NCBI RefSeq assembly: GCF_000819785.1
Contig: NZ_CDBK01000100.1
Span: forward strand, 1-64,000
Direction: 5' to 3'
DNA from: Aeromonas caviae
GTDB lineage: Bacteria > Pseudomonadota > Gammaproteobacteria > Enterobacterales > Aeromonadaceae
DNA length: 64,000 nt
The position numbers were made by a program, and so were the translations under genes. The notes below the pieces were generated by a model. That model saw only the letters and a list, made by a program, of their open reading frames with translations, had not been told where the DNA came from and did not search any database. Shown here one piece after another: positions 50,607 to 60,442 of this stretch (position 1 is the stretch's first letter; each line of letters opens with the position of its first letter).

Positions 50607-50635
50607 AAAAAAACGGCAGCCCGGGCTGCCGTTTT
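50607..50635 (-). terminator. Rho-independent terminator of aspS-yebC
   Basis: On the minus strand AACGGCAGCC-CGGGCTGCCGTT (perfect inverted repeat) followed by seven T's. It lies 222 bp after yebC, beyond the repeat array. Confidence 0.9.
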
Positions 50636-50682
50636 GCGAAGGTGAACAAGGTGTTGCACCTGTGTGTTCGCGAACCTGAACA

Positions 50683-50899
50683 GGGTCGCGAGCGGCCGGC
50701 GATCTCGCCGGAGCCGGGGAAGAGGGCCGTTGTGGTCGCCCTCCCCTTGCCCTGGGGGATCACAGCGCTCCCGAGAGGCAATCACAGGGTCGCGGCAATC
50801 TCGTCGGAGCCGGGGAAGAGGACCGTTGTGGTCGCCCTCCCCTTTGCTCTGGGGGATCACAGGGTCGCGGCGATCTCGTCGGAGATGGAGCCGTTGTGG
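50683..50899. repeat. Tandem degenerate copies of the yebC 3' end
   Basis: Three imperfect units begin with GGGTCGCG at 50683, 50787 and 50862; the third is the authentic 3' end of yebC. Units 1 and 2 share long nearly identical stretches (the CGGAGCCGGGGAAGAG... block at about 50713 and 50807, then GTTGTGGTCGCCCTCCCC) and a GGGGGATCACAG junction. Each repeats the coding sequence of the last residues of YebC (SDEIAATL) in altered form. Unit spacings are 104 and 75 bp; unit 1 carries small insertions. Confidence 0.75.
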
Positions 50900-51597
50900 T
50901 ACACCTCCTGCACGTCGTCCAGATCTTCCAGCATGTCGATGAGGCGCATCAGCTTGGGCGCGGTCTCGGCATCCAGTTCCGCCTCGGTGGAGGGGATCAT
51001 GGTCACTTCGGCGCTCTCGGGCTTGAAGCCGGCGGCTTCCAGACCGTCCAGCACGGTGCCGAAGTCGTTCGGAGTGGTGTAGACCTCGATGGTGCCATCT
51101 TCTTCGGTCACTACGTCGTCGGCACCGGCTTCCAGCGCGGCGTCCATCAGGGCGTCTTCATCGGCGCCCACGAAGGTCAGCACCCCCTTCTTGGTGAACA
51201 GATAGGCCACGGAGCCGTCGGTCCCCAGGTTGCCGCCGCACTTGCTGAAGGCGTGACGCACTTCGGCCACGGTACGGTTGCGGTTGTCGGTCAGGCACTC
51301 CACCATGACGGCGGAACCGGCCGGGCCGTACCCTTCGTACACGATGGTCTCGAGCTGCTCGCCGTCACCGCCGCCGGCCCCACGGGCGATGGCGCGGTTG
51401 ATGGTGTCGCGGGTCATGTTGCTGGTCAGGGCTGCCGCCACCGCCGCACGCAGGCGGGGGTTGTTGGCAGGATCGGCATCACCCAGACGCGCGGAGGTGG
51501 TGATTTCGCGGATCAGCTTGGTGAAGATCTTGCCGCGCTTGGCGTCTTGCGCCGCCTTGCGGTGTTTGATGTTGGCCCATTTACTGTGACCTGCCAT
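50857..51597 (-). CDS. yebC: YebC/PmpR (TACO1) family protein
   Basis: 246-residue member of the YebC family, annotated as transcription regulator and more recently linked to translation of difficult (polyproline) stretches. Start [23 protein letters not shown] and core [31 protein letters not shown] (as [19 protein letters not shown]) are diagnostic. It is 100 bp downstream of aspS, likely cotranscribed. The 3' end is the source of the tandem repeats described separately; the reading frame itself is intact and of normal length. Confidence 0.93.
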   Translation of the reverse strand: MAGHSKWANIKHRKAAQDAKRGKIFTKLIREITTSARLGDADPANNPRLRAAVAAALTSNMTRDTINRAIARGAGGGDGEQLETIVYEGYGPAGSAVMVECLTDNRNRTVAEVRHAFSKCGGNLGTDGSVAYLFTKKGVLTFVGADEDALMDAALEAGADDVVTEEDGTIEVYTTPNDFGTVLDGLEAAGFKPESAEVTMIPSTEAELDAETAPKLMRLIDMLEDLDDVQEVYHNGSISDEIAATL

Positions 51598-51658
51598 AGG
51601 GACTCTCCGTTATAGTTGGAAATTTCAGTAACACTGGTATCGACCAGGGGGAAACGGG

Positions 51659-51682
51659 AAAGGCCGCATCGCTGCGGCCTTT
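51659..51682. terminator. Hairpin between aspS and yebC
   Basis: AAAGGCCGCA / TGCGGCCTTT with a four-base loop. There is no long T-run in the aspS-to-yebC direction, so it may only partly terminate and modulate yebC. Confidence 0.5.
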
Positions 51683-51697
51683 GTTGCCGATAACGGC

Positions 51698-53464
51698 TTA
51701 TTCGTCACCCTTGACGGTGGTCGCAATCGCCAGCTCGCCCAGTTGGGCCGGGTTGGCAAAGCTCGGGGCGTCTGTCATCAGACAGGCGGCCGCCGTGGTT
51801 TTCGGGAAGGCGATGACATCCCGGATGTTGTCGGTGCCAGTCAGCAGCATGCTGAGGCGGTCCAGACCGAAGGCCAGGCCGGCGTGGGGCGGGGTGCCGT
51901 ATTTCAGGGCATCCAGCAGGAAGCCGAACTTCAGACGCTGCTCGTCCGGGGTGATCCCCAGGATGTCGAACACGGTGGACTGCATCTCGCTGTTGTGGAT
52001 ACGCACAGAGCCGCCACCCACTTCGTAGCCGTTGATCACCATGTCGTAGGCGTTCGCGTAAGCGCCCACCGGATTCGCTTTCAGCTCGGCCGGGCCCAGG
52101 TTGCTCGGGGCGGTGAAGGGGTGGTGCATGGCCGCCAGGCCGCCTTCGCCATCTTCTTCGAACATGGGGAAGTCGATGACCCAGAGCGGCTTCCAGACGT
52201 TCTCCACCAGGCCCAGATCGCGGCCCACCTTCAAGCGCAGGGCGCCCATGGCATCGCACACCACCTTCTTGGAGTCGGCGCCGAAGAAGATGATGTCGCC
52301 ATCCATCGCACCGGTGCGGGCCAGGATCTCGCGCACGATGGCGTCAGAGAGGAACTTGGCCACCGGGGACTGCACCCCTTCGATGCCGCTCCCGGCGTCG
52401 TTGACCTTCATCCAGGCCAGGCCCTTGGCACCGTAGATGCCGACGAACTTGGTGTACTCGTCGATCTGCTTGCGAGACAGCTCCGCGCCGCCCGGTACCT
52501 TCAGGGCCGCCACACGGCCTTTCGGATCCTTGGCGGGGCCGGCGAACACGGCGAACTCCACCTCGGTCAAGAGATCTGCCAAATCGACCAGCTCCATGGG
52601 CAGGCGCAGGTCCGGCTTGTCGGAGCCGAAGCGGCGCATGGCTTCGTCGAAGGTCATGATGGGGAAGTCACCCAGGTCCACGTTCAGGATGTGCAGCCAG
52701 AGCTTGCGGATCATCTCTTCCATGATTTCACGCACCTGGGGCGCGGTCATGAAGGAGGTCTCCACGTCGATCTGGGTGAATTCCGGCTGGCGGTCGGCAC
52801 GCAGGTCTTCGTCGCGGAAGCACTTGACGATCTGGTAGTAGCGGTCGAAGCCGGACATCATCAGCAACTGCTTGAACAGCTGGGGGGACTGCGGCAGGGC
52901 GTAGAACTTGCCCTTGTGTACGCGGCTCGGCACCAGGTAGTCACGGGCCCCTTCCGGGGTCGCCTTGGTCAGCATCGGGGTCTCGATGTCGAGGAAGCCG
53001 TGCTCGTCCATGAAGCGGCGCACGAAGGCACTGGCCTTGGCACGGGTCTTCAGGTACTTGGCCATCTCGGGGCGACGCAGATCCAGGTAGCGGTACTTGA
53101 GGCTCACCTCTTCGCTGTTGACCTGGTTGAAGTCAAGGGGCAGCGGCTCGGCACGGTTGATGATGGTGAGCTCGTGGGCGAACACCTCGATGGCACCGGT
53201 GGCCATGTCGCTGTTGCGCTGGGAGTCGGGGCGGGTACGCACCACGCCGGTCACCTGGATGCAGAACTCGCCGCGCAGCTCGGAGGCCAGGGCAAAGGCG
53301 TCCGGCTTGTCCGGATCGAAGAACACCTGCACGATGCCCTCGCGGTCGCGCATGTCGATAAAGATGAGGCCGCCGAGATCACGACGACGATGGACCCAAC
53401 CGCACAATGTAATGGTCTGCCCGGCATGGGCCTCATTGACCTGTCCGCAATAGATAGAGCGCAT
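51698..53464 (-). CDS. aspS: Aspartyl-tRNA synthetase (bacterial type)
   Basis: 588-residue class II synthetase. N-terminal OB-fold anticodon domain ([22 protein letters not shown]), motif 2 [17 protein letters not shown] ([18 protein letters not shown]), the bacterial GAD insertion (about 290-420) and motif 3 [13 protein letters not shown] are present. Length and insertion identify the discriminating bacterial enzyme. It heads aspS-yebC. Confidence 0.97.
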   Translation of the reverse strand: MRSIYCGQVNEAHAGQTITLCGWVHRRRDLGGLIFIDMRDREGIVQVFFDPDKPDAFALASELRGEFCIQVTGVVRTRPDSQRNSDMATGAIEVFAHELTIINRAEPLPLDFNQVNSEEVSLKYRYLDLRRPEMAKYLKTRAKASAFVRRFMDEHGFLDIETPMLTKATPEGARDYLVPSRVHKGKFYALPQSPQLFKQLLMMSGFDRYYQIVKCFRDEDLRADRQPEFTQIDVETSFMTAPQVREIMEEMIRKLWLHILNVDLGDFPIMTFDEAMRRFGSDKPDLRLPMELVDLADLLTEVEFAVFAGPAKDPKGRVAALKVPGGAELSRKQIDEYTKFVGIYGAKGLAWMKVNDAGSGIEGVQSPVAKFLSDAIVREILARTGAMDGDIIFFGADSKKVVCDAMGALRLKVGRDLGLVENVWKPLWVIDFPMFEEDGEGGLAAMHHPFTAPSNLGPAELKANPVGAYANAYDMVINGYEVGGGSVRIHNSEMQSTVFDILGITPDEQRLKFGFLLDALKYGTPPHAGLAFGLDRLSMLLTGTDNIRDVIAFPKTTAAACLMTDAPSFANPAQLGELAIATTVKGDE

Positions 53465-53891
53465 GGACTTCTTCCTTCGAAATGGTAGAGAGACGGTTCA
53501 TCCTGGGTCGCCGGGCACGACTGGCAAGCACCGTCTGTCTCACAGCTGGCCAGATCCTGCTTCTTGCCCGGTTTGAAATCTGTCTCGGGTCATCCGGCTC
53601 CCCGAGCCGGATTCTTGCCGCCGCCCCAGGCAGGCCCCCGCTCCCGACCGGGATGACGAGTGGCGCCGGGGTATCGGCTGGCGTCGTTGTCTGGCCACTG
53701 CCGGGCCGCGATCATCGTCACCCGGGGGCTCGGTCGCGCGCATTACGACAATGTGGCAAACAAAAGGGTTGGCATTATAGAGGAAAACCTCCATTTGGGT
53801 AAAATGGCCCGCAGCCCCCTTTACCCTGTTTTTTGTTGTTCTGGCGCAAAAAGGAGGGCAAAAGTCCGCCAACCTGCCGACAGGAACCATC
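53465..53891. other. 427-bp divergent region between aspS and yecE
   Basis: No gene supported. Contains the minus-strand aspS promoter near 53774-53803, implying a leader of roughly 300 nt. The leader has a short inverted repeat (AATCCGGCTCGGGGAGCCGGAT, as ATCCGGCTC / GAGCCGGAT around 53590-53611). I found no T-box or known riboswitch signature. No clear yecE promoter was identified. Confidence 0.5.
53774..53803 (-). promoter_or_regulatory. Probable aspS promoter
   Basis: On the minus strand TTTACC (-35, 53798-53803) and perfect TATAAT (-10, 53774-53779) at 18-bp spacing. It is 310 bp from the aspS start codon. Confidence 0.6.
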
Positions 53892-54740
53892 ATGAGCCTC
53901 TATTTGGGCCTGCCCCAGTGGTCACACCCGGCCTGGCCCGGCCAGTTGCTGGGGATGAATGCCAGGCCCGCCGAGCACCTCGCCGACTATGCCAGGGTGT
54001 TCAACTCCGTGGAGGGCAACACCACCTTCTACGCCTCGCCGACCCCGGAGACGGTGCAGCGCTGGGCCGATGCGGTCCCCGACCACTTTCGCTTCAGCTT
54101 CAAGTTTCCCAAGGAGATCAGCCACCAGAGCGATCTGGTGAGCGTGGACAAACAGGTGACGGCCTTCATCCGCCTGCTGGCCCCCCTGCATGGCAAGCTG
54201 GGGCTGCTCAAGCTGCAACTGCCCGCCCGCTTCGGGCCAGAGGGGCTGGCCCGTCTGGATGCCTTCTTCGCGCGGCTGCCCCAGGATTTCACCTATGCCC
54301 TCGAGGTGCGCCACCCCGATTTCTTCGCCAAGGGGGAGGCGGAACGGGCCCTCAACCGGATGCTGATGGCGCGGGGCATCAATCGCATCATGCTCGACAG
54401 CCGCCCGCTCTTCTCGGTGCCCGCCACCACGGCCGCCATGATCGATGCCCAGGGCAAGAAACCCAGGTTGCCGGTCCATCTGCTGGCCACGGGGGGTGCC
54501 CCGGTGGTGCGCCTGATTGGTTTGCCTCAAATCGAGGACAATCACCCATTTTTGCCACCATGGTTGCCACATTGGAAACAATGGCTTCAGGAGGGCAAGG
54601 ATCTCTACCTCTTTGTCCACACCGCCGACAATGCCCGGGCCCCCGAACTCGCACGGCAGATCAGCCGCCTGCTCGGCCAGGAGATGGCCCCCTGGCCGGG
54701 AGAAAACGATCGCGCCCGCCAGGGGGTGCTGCCCTTTTGA
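53892..54740 (+). CDS. yecE: DUF72 family protein YecE
   Basis: 282-residue TIM-barrel-like DUF72 protein of unknown function. Motifs GLPQWSHPAWPG, FNSVEGNTTFYASP, FRFSFKFPKEISH and YALEVRHPDFF fit the family. The aspS-yecE-cmoA-cmoB neighbourhood is conserved from E. coli. It is preceded by GACAGGAACC, a modest ribosome site. Confidence 0.9.
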   Translation: MSLYLGLPQWSHPAWPGQLLGMNARPAEHLADYARVFNSVEGNTTFYASPTPETVQRWADAVPDHFRFSFKFPKEISHQSDLVSVDKQVTAFIRLLAPLHGKLGLLKLQLPARFGPEGLARLDAFFARLPQDFTYALEVRHPDFFAKGEAERALNRMLMARGINRIMLDSRPLFSVPATTAAMIDAQGKKPRLPVHLLATGGAPVVRLIGLPQIEDNHPFLPPWLPHWKQWLQEGKDLYLFVHTADNARAPELARQISRLLGQEMAPWPGENDRARQGVLPF

Positions 54741-55811
<1,071 letters not shown>

Positions 55812-55814
55812 GCC

Positions 55815-56792
55815 ATGATCGATTTCGCCCATTTTTATCAACTGATCGCCAAGAACAGGTTGAGCCACTGGCTGCACACCCTGCCCGCCCAGCTGCACGC
55901 CTGGCAGCACGACAACCTGCACGGGGATCTGCCGCGCTGGAACCGCGCCCTCGCCAAGCTGCCCGTCGTGGCCCCCGGCCGGATCGAGCTCAAAGAGCGG
56001 GTCGCCATCGGCGGCTCCGATAGCCTGGGAGAGGGTGAGCGCAAGAAGACCGAGAGCCTGTTGCGCCAGCTCATGCCCTGGCGCAAGGGCCCCTTCCATG
56101 TGCACGGCATCCACATCGACACCGAGTGGCGCTCCGACTGGAAGTGGGATCGGGTGCTGCCCCACATCAGCCCGCTCCAGGGCCGCTACGTGCTGGACGT
56201 GGGCTGCGGCAGCGGCTACCACCTCTGGCGCATGGTGGGGGAAGGGGCGAAACTGGCGGTCGGCATTGACCCGAGCCCGCTGTTCCTCTGTCAGTTCGAA
56301 GCCATTCGCCACTTCATGGACAACGACCAGCGCGCCCACCTGCTGCCGCTCGGTATCCAGGAGCTGCCGGCGCTGCGCGCCTTTGACACCGTCTTCTCCA
56401 TGGGGGTGCTCTATCATCGCAAGTCCCCCATCGAGCACATCGAGCAGTTGCGCAACCAGCTCAAAGACGATGGGGAGCTGGTGCTCGAGACCCTGGTGGT
56501 GGACGGCGACGAAAACCAGGTGCTGATGCCCTCCGATCGCTACGGCAAGATGCGCAACGTCTGGTTCCTCCCCTCGAGCGCGGCCCTCACACGCTGGGTC
56601 GAGCGCTGCGGGTTCACCGATGTGCGCATCGTCGACGAGAATATGACCAGCACCGACGAACAGCGTCGTACCGACTGGATGATTAACGAGTCCCTGAGTG
56701 ACTATCTGGACCCACACAATCCTGCACTCACGGTCGAAGGATACCCGGCACCCAAACGTGCCGTACTGATCGCCAGAAAGGCCAAAGACTAG
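55815..56792 (+). CDS. cmoB: tRNA U34 carboxymethyltransferase
   Basis: Transfers the carboxymethyl group of Cx-SAM to 5-hydroxyuridine-34, giving cmo5U in tRNAs. 325 residues; N-terminal extension with [18 protein letters not shown], catalytic fold with [31 protein letters not shown], and [18 protein letters not shown]. Coupled with cmoA. Confidence 0.95.
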   Translation: MIDFAHFYQLIAKNRLSHWLHTLPAQLHAWQHDNLHGDLPRWNRALAKLPVVAPGRIELKERVAIGGSDSLGEGERKKTESLLRQLMPWRKGPFHVHGIHIDTEWRSDWKWDRVLPHISPLQGRYVLDVGCGSGYHLWRMVGEGAKLAVGIDPSPLFLCQFEAIRHFMDNDQRAHLLPLGIQELPALRAFDTVFSMGVLYHRKSPIEHIEQLRNQLKDDGELVLETLVVDGDENQVLMPSDRYGKMRNVWFLPSSAALTRWVERCGFTDVRIVDENMTSTDEQRRTDWMINESLSDYLDPHNPALTVEGYPAPKRAVLIARKAKD

Positions 56793-56844
56793 CCGATGGC
56801 GGCTGTGGAAGTTACACTGACCCAATTCCAGGAAGCACAGTTAA

Positions 56845-57633
56845 ATGAATGACATGAAAAGCAAATTAAAAGGAATGACCCTGCTCTCCCTGCTCAGTCT
56901 CGGCGGGTGTGTCAGTATGGAAAAAGCCCCCCCGGCCCCGACCCTGACGCTGGCCGAGCTGCGCAACGAGATCTCGTTGAGCGAGCAACGTCTGCAAACA
57001 TCCATGGAACAGCAACAGAAGCAGTATGTGCAGCAACAGCACCTGCTGGTTCAGCTCAACACCGATGTCACCAACATGAAAGAGTCCGTGAAGAAAGTCG
57101 ACAGCAAGCTGGCTACCCTGCCTCCCGAGCCGCCCAAGGCCATGCCCATTCCCACCGAGAAGTGCCCGGCGCCGAGCCAGGGCCACACCGTCGATGGCAA
57201 GCTGCTGGTGGGTGAAGCGGAGTGGATCTGGGTTGACGCCGCCAACGACGCCTTCCAGGCCCGGGTCGACACCGGCGCCACCACCTCCTCCATCAGCGCT
57301 CAGGAGATCACCATCTTCGAGCGCAACGGCAAGAACTGGGTGCGCTTCTTCCTGAGCCACCAGGAGATGGACGACAAGATCCAGATTGAAGCGCCCCTGG
57401 TGCGTCACGTGCGGGTCCGTCAGGCTTCCGCCGACGATCTCGACCGTCGCCCCGTGGTCCGCCTCGCCGTGCGCATCGGCGACATGACCGAGAAGGCCGA
57501 ATTTACCCTGAAGGACCGCAGCGACATGACCTTCCCCGTGCTGCTGGGCCGTGAATTCCTCAAAGACATCGCCGTGGTCGACGTGGCCCGCGAATATATC
57601 CAACCCAAACCCAAGCTCAAGGATGTGAAATAA
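56845..57633 (+). CDS. Retropepsin-like lipoprotein (annotated ATP-dependent zinc protease family)
   Basis: 262 residues. Lipobox LSLGGC gives lipidated Cys22, so the protein is membrane-attached in the periplasm. A coiled-coil-like Gln-rich segment (about 45-90) leads to a C-terminal aspartic-protease-like domain with QARVDTGATTSSISA (Asp about 142) and the closing PVLLGREFLKDIAVVDV. The family name (zinc protease, RimK-linked) is historical; the DTGA motif indicates a retropepsin fold and no zinc motif is visible. It is the first of three tightly packed genes (3-bp gaps), followed by a 7TM/transglutaminase-like protein and an ATP-grasp ligase. Confidence 0.85.
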   Translation: MNDMKSKLKGMTLLSLLSLGGCVSMEKAPPAPTLTLAELRNEISLSEQRLQTSMEQQQKQYVQQQHLLVQLNTDVTNMKESVKKVDSKLATLPPEPPKAMPIPTEKCPAPSQGHTVDGKLLVGEAEWIWVDAANDAFQARVDTGATTSSISAQEITIFERNGKNWVRFFLSHQEMDDKIQIEAPLVRHVRVRQASADDLDRRPVVRLAVRIGDMTEKAEFTLKDRSDMTFPVLLGREFLKDIAVVDVAREYIQPKPKLKDVK

Positions 57634-57636
57634 TCC

Positions 57637-59175
57637 ATGGTTTCCCGTAAGCCGTTCTATCTGCTGGTCGCCCTGCTCTACATCGTCGGCCTGGGGATGA
57701 CCTTCTATCATCACATCGCGCTGGACGTCCCGCTCACACCGGGTGAAAAGCGCCAGATCTGGTCCATCGAAGCCAAGCTCGAGTTCGAGGCCACCGGCGA
57801 GCCGGTGATCGCCTCCCTGGCCATTCCGGGCACCCAGCCCGGCTTCACCCTGATGAACGAGAACGCCGCGAGCCCGGGCTATGGCCTGTCGTTCGTGGAA
57901 AAAGACGGGGATGCCCGCGCCGAGTGGTCCATCCGCACCGCCTCCGGCCGTCAGGAGCTTTACTACCGGGTCGACATGATGGCCGATGCCCATGCCAAGC
58001 CCGCCGCCAACCCGCAGCCGCCCGCCATCGAGAAGCAGATCGAGAGCGAGCCCTACGCCACGGCCATGAAGCAGATCCTGGAGCGCGCCCAGGAGCGCTC
58101 CGCCGACGGCTACACCCTGACCCGCGAGATCATCAAGGAGATCGAGAAGCAGGAACAGAACGCCGAGCTGCTCAAGTCCCACAAGAGCCGCGCCAATCTG
58201 ATTGCCGAGCTGCTCAACAACGCGGACGTCCCGGCCCGGGTGGTTCACGCCCTCAGCCTGGAAGACGGCCGTCGCCGTCAGGAGCTGGTGGATTACCTGC
58301 AGGTCTTCAACAGCCCGACCGACTACAAGCTGTTCAACCCGCAAAGCGGTGAACAGGGTCAACCGGCCAACCTGCTGCTGTGGGAGTACAACTCCGGCGC
58401 CCTCCTGGACGTCACCGGCGGTCACAACTCCCGCGTCACCTTCTCGATGATCGAGCAGGAGCAACCGGTCAACGTGGCCCTGGCCCAGAAGTTCGAAAAA
58501 TCCGAGATGATGAACTTCTCCATCCACAGCCTGCCCCTGGAAGAGCAAGCCCTGTTCAAGGGTCTGCTGCTCATCCCCATCGGCGTGCTGATGGTGGTGT
58601 TCCTGCGGGTCATAGTGGGGATCAAGACCTCCGGCACCTTCATGCCGGTGCTGATCGCGGTCGCCTTCATCCAGACCTCGCTGGTCACCGGCCTCATCGG
58701 CTTCCTGCTGATCGTCGGCACCGGCCTGGTGATCCGCTCCTACCTCTCGAGGCTGAACCTGCTGCTGGTCGCCCGAATATCGGCGATCATCATCATGGTG
58801 ATCTCGATGATCGGCATCTTCTCGGCGTTCGCCTTCAAGCTGGGGCTGACCGACGGCATGAAGATCACCTTCTTCCCGATGATCATCCTCTCCTGGACCA
58901 TCGAACGCATGTCCATCCTGTGGGAAGAAGAGGGTCCCAAAGAGGTGTTCCGCCAGGGCGGCGGTTCCCTGCTGGTGGCGGTCATCGCCTACCTGGCCAT
59001 GGACAACGAGCTCATTCGTCACCTCACCTTCAACTTCCTCGGCCTGCAGCTGGTGCTGATGGCGACCGTGCTGTTGATGGGTAACTACACCGGCTACAAG
59101 CTGAGCGAGCTCAAGCGCTTCAAGCCGCTGGTGGACGAGATGAAGTCTGGTGCCACCCCGGGTAAGGACAAGTAA
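57637..59175 (+). CDS. 7TM membrane protein with inactive transglutaminase-like domain
   Basis: 512 residues: an N-terminal membrane anchor (8-26), a periplasmic domain of the inactive-transglutaminase type (about 35-310; no catalytic Cys-His-Asp triad, in fact almost no Cys), and about seven transmembrane helices (320-485) with IVGIKTSGTFMPVLIAVAF and the conserved WEEEGPKEVFRQGGGSL loop. The family is known from comparative genomics only as a partner of the flanking gene types. Likely a receptor, channel or scaffold that couples the cytoplasmic ligase to the periplasmic protease. Confidence 0.85.
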   Translation: MVSRKPFYLLVALLYIVGLGMTFYHHIALDVPLTPGEKRQIWSIEAKLEFEATGEPVIASLAIPGTQPGFTLMNENAASPGYGLSFVEKDGDARAEWSIRTASGRQELYYRVDMMADAHAKPAANPQPPAIEKQIESEPYATAMKQILERAQERSADGYTLTREIIKEIEKQEQNAELLKSHKSRANLIAELLNNADVPARVVHALSLEDGRRRQELVDYLQVFNSPTDYKLFNPQSGEQGQPANLLLWEYNSGALLDVTGGHNSRVTFSMIEQEQPVNVALAQKFEKSEMMNFSIHSLPLEEQALFKGLLLIPIGVLMVVFLRVIVGIKTSGTFMPVLIAVAFIQTSLVTGLIGFLLIVGTGLVIRSYLSRLNLLLVARISAIIIMVISMIGIFSAFAFKLGLTDGMKITFFPMIILSWTIERMSILWEEEGPKEVFRQGGGSLLVAVIAYLAMDNELIRHLTFNFLGLQLVLMATVLLMGNYTGYKLSELKRFKPLVDEMKSGATPGKDK

Positions 59176-59178
59176 CAG

Positions 59179-60144
59179 ATGTGGTTCTGGCAGAAATACA
59201 CCAGTCCGTGGAGCCTGTCCCAGGCAGGCATCCTCGGCATGAACAAGCGCAACCACTCCTACATCAGCCGCTACAACCCGCGCCGCCTCTATCCGCTGGT
59301 GGATGACAAGCTCAAGACCAAGCGCATCGCGCTGGATGCGGGGGTGACGGTGCCTGAACTCATCGGCACCATCCGCGAGCAGCACGACGTGACTCGCATC
59401 ACCGAGCTGGTGAAGGACTGGCCGGGCTTCTGCATCAAGCCGGCCCGCGGCTCCGGCGGCAAGGGGATCCTGGTGATCCTGCGCCAGGAGGATGGCCTCT
59501 TCTACAAGCCCAACGGCAGCGCCGCCAACGGCCAGGATCTGGAGCGCCATGTCTCCAACATCCTGGCGGGGCTCTATTCCCTCGGCGGCAAGCCCGACGT
59601 GGCGCTGGTGGAAGGGCTCATCAACTTCGACGACGTGTTCGACGGCTACTCCTTCGAAGGGGTCCCCGATGCCCGGGTGATCATCTTCAAGGGGTTCCCG
59701 GTGATGGCCATGATGCGCCTCTCGACCTCGGCTTCCGATGGCAAGGCGAACCTGCACCAGGGCGCCGTGGGGGTGGGCCTGTGCCTGCGCACCGGCCGCG
59801 CCCTGCGGGCGGTGCAGTTTGGCAACCCGCTGCGCCACCACCCGGACACCGGCCTGGATCTCTATGATCTGAAGGTGCCCCACTGGGACACCCTGCTCAA
59901 CCTGGCGGCCTCCTGCTACGAGATGTCCGGTCTTGGCTACATCGGGACCGACATGGTGCTGGACAAGTTCCGCGGCCCCATGCTGCTGGAGCTCAACGCC
60001 CGTCCGGGCCTTGCCATCCAGATCGCCAACGGTCGCGGCCTGGTGCCCAACCTCAAGACCATCGAGAAGCTGGGTCAGGTCAAGATGAACGTGGAGCAGC
60101 GGGTCAACTTCGCCAAGGATCACTTCGGTATCTTCGACGAATAG
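59179..60144 (+). CDS. ATP-grasp alpha-L-glutamate-ligase-like protein (RimK-related)
   Basis: 321 residues with an N-terminal segment (ILGMNKRNHSYISRYNPRRLYPLVDDKLKTK, seen as MNKRNHSYISRYNPR) and an ATP-grasp fold: IKPARGSGGKGILV (about 94-108), ALVEGLINFDDVFDGY, and the metal-binding C-terminal LLELNARPGLAIQIANGRG. Related proteins link an amino acid to a carboxylate with ATP. Substrates here are unknown. Cytoplasmic, no signal. Third gene of the cluster; a terminator follows. Confidence 0.85.
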   Translation: MWFWQKYTSPWSLSQAGILGMNKRNHSYISRYNPRRLYPLVDDKLKTKRIALDAGVTVPELIGTIREQHDVTRITELVKDWPGFCIKPARGSGGKGILVILRQEDGLFYKPNGSAANGQDLERHVSNILAGLYSLGGKPDVALVEGLINFDDVFDGYSFEGVPDARVIIFKGFPVMAMMRLSTSASDGKANLHQGAVGVGLCLRTGRALRAVQFGNPLRHHPDTGLDLYDLKVPHWDTLLNLAASCYEMSGLGYIGTDMVLDKFRGPMLLELNARPGLAIQIANGRGLVPNLKTIEKLGQVKMNVEQRVNFAKDHFGIFDE

Positions 60145-60161
60145 TCCGCCCCCCCTTCTGC

Positions 60162-60189
60162 AAAAACGCGCCCACCGGCGCGTTTTTTT
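60162..60189 (+). terminator. Rho-independent terminator of the three-gene envelope cluster
   Basis: AAAAACGCGCC-CACC-GGCGCGTTTTTTT, 18 bp after the ATP-grasp gene stop. Confidence 0.92.
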
Positions 60190-60442
60190 ATGGCCGCTCC
60201 TGCGCGCAGGGCGCCCCGCCCGAAGGCCGATCCCCGTCACATCCCATGGCGGCGCCCCTTCAATGGCGCGGCACAAGGGGATAAGCTCCTGACCAATGAG
60301 GGGTGACCAGCTCATCGGCGCAGGCCACCCCATGTGCGTGAGGCAGTGCGCCTGCCAGGGGGCACCGATTTGTCGACGACAACGGGGCTTCTCGATGGTA
60401 GATTAATCAAATCAAATAGATAGCATCGATCGGGTTTCTCCT

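Noticed and set aside
50534-50860. 108-codon minus-strand frame containing the repeated GEGDHNGPLPRLRRD motif
   Set aside because: The repeat arises from duplicated yebC 3' DNA; it starts inside the yebC stop region with no ribosome site, so I do not call it a gene. Kept as a finding on the repeat.
56866-60333. 1155-codon open frame on the minus strand across the retropepsin/7TM/ATP-grasp cluster
   Set aside because: It is the mirror of three well-supported plus-strand genes; its composition (His/Gly/Gln-rich, no domain) is typical of antisense frames in GC-rich codon usage.
60403-60442. OxyR-binding site in front of oxyR
   Set aside because: ATAG-like pieces are present but lack the four-fold spacing of the OxyR motif.
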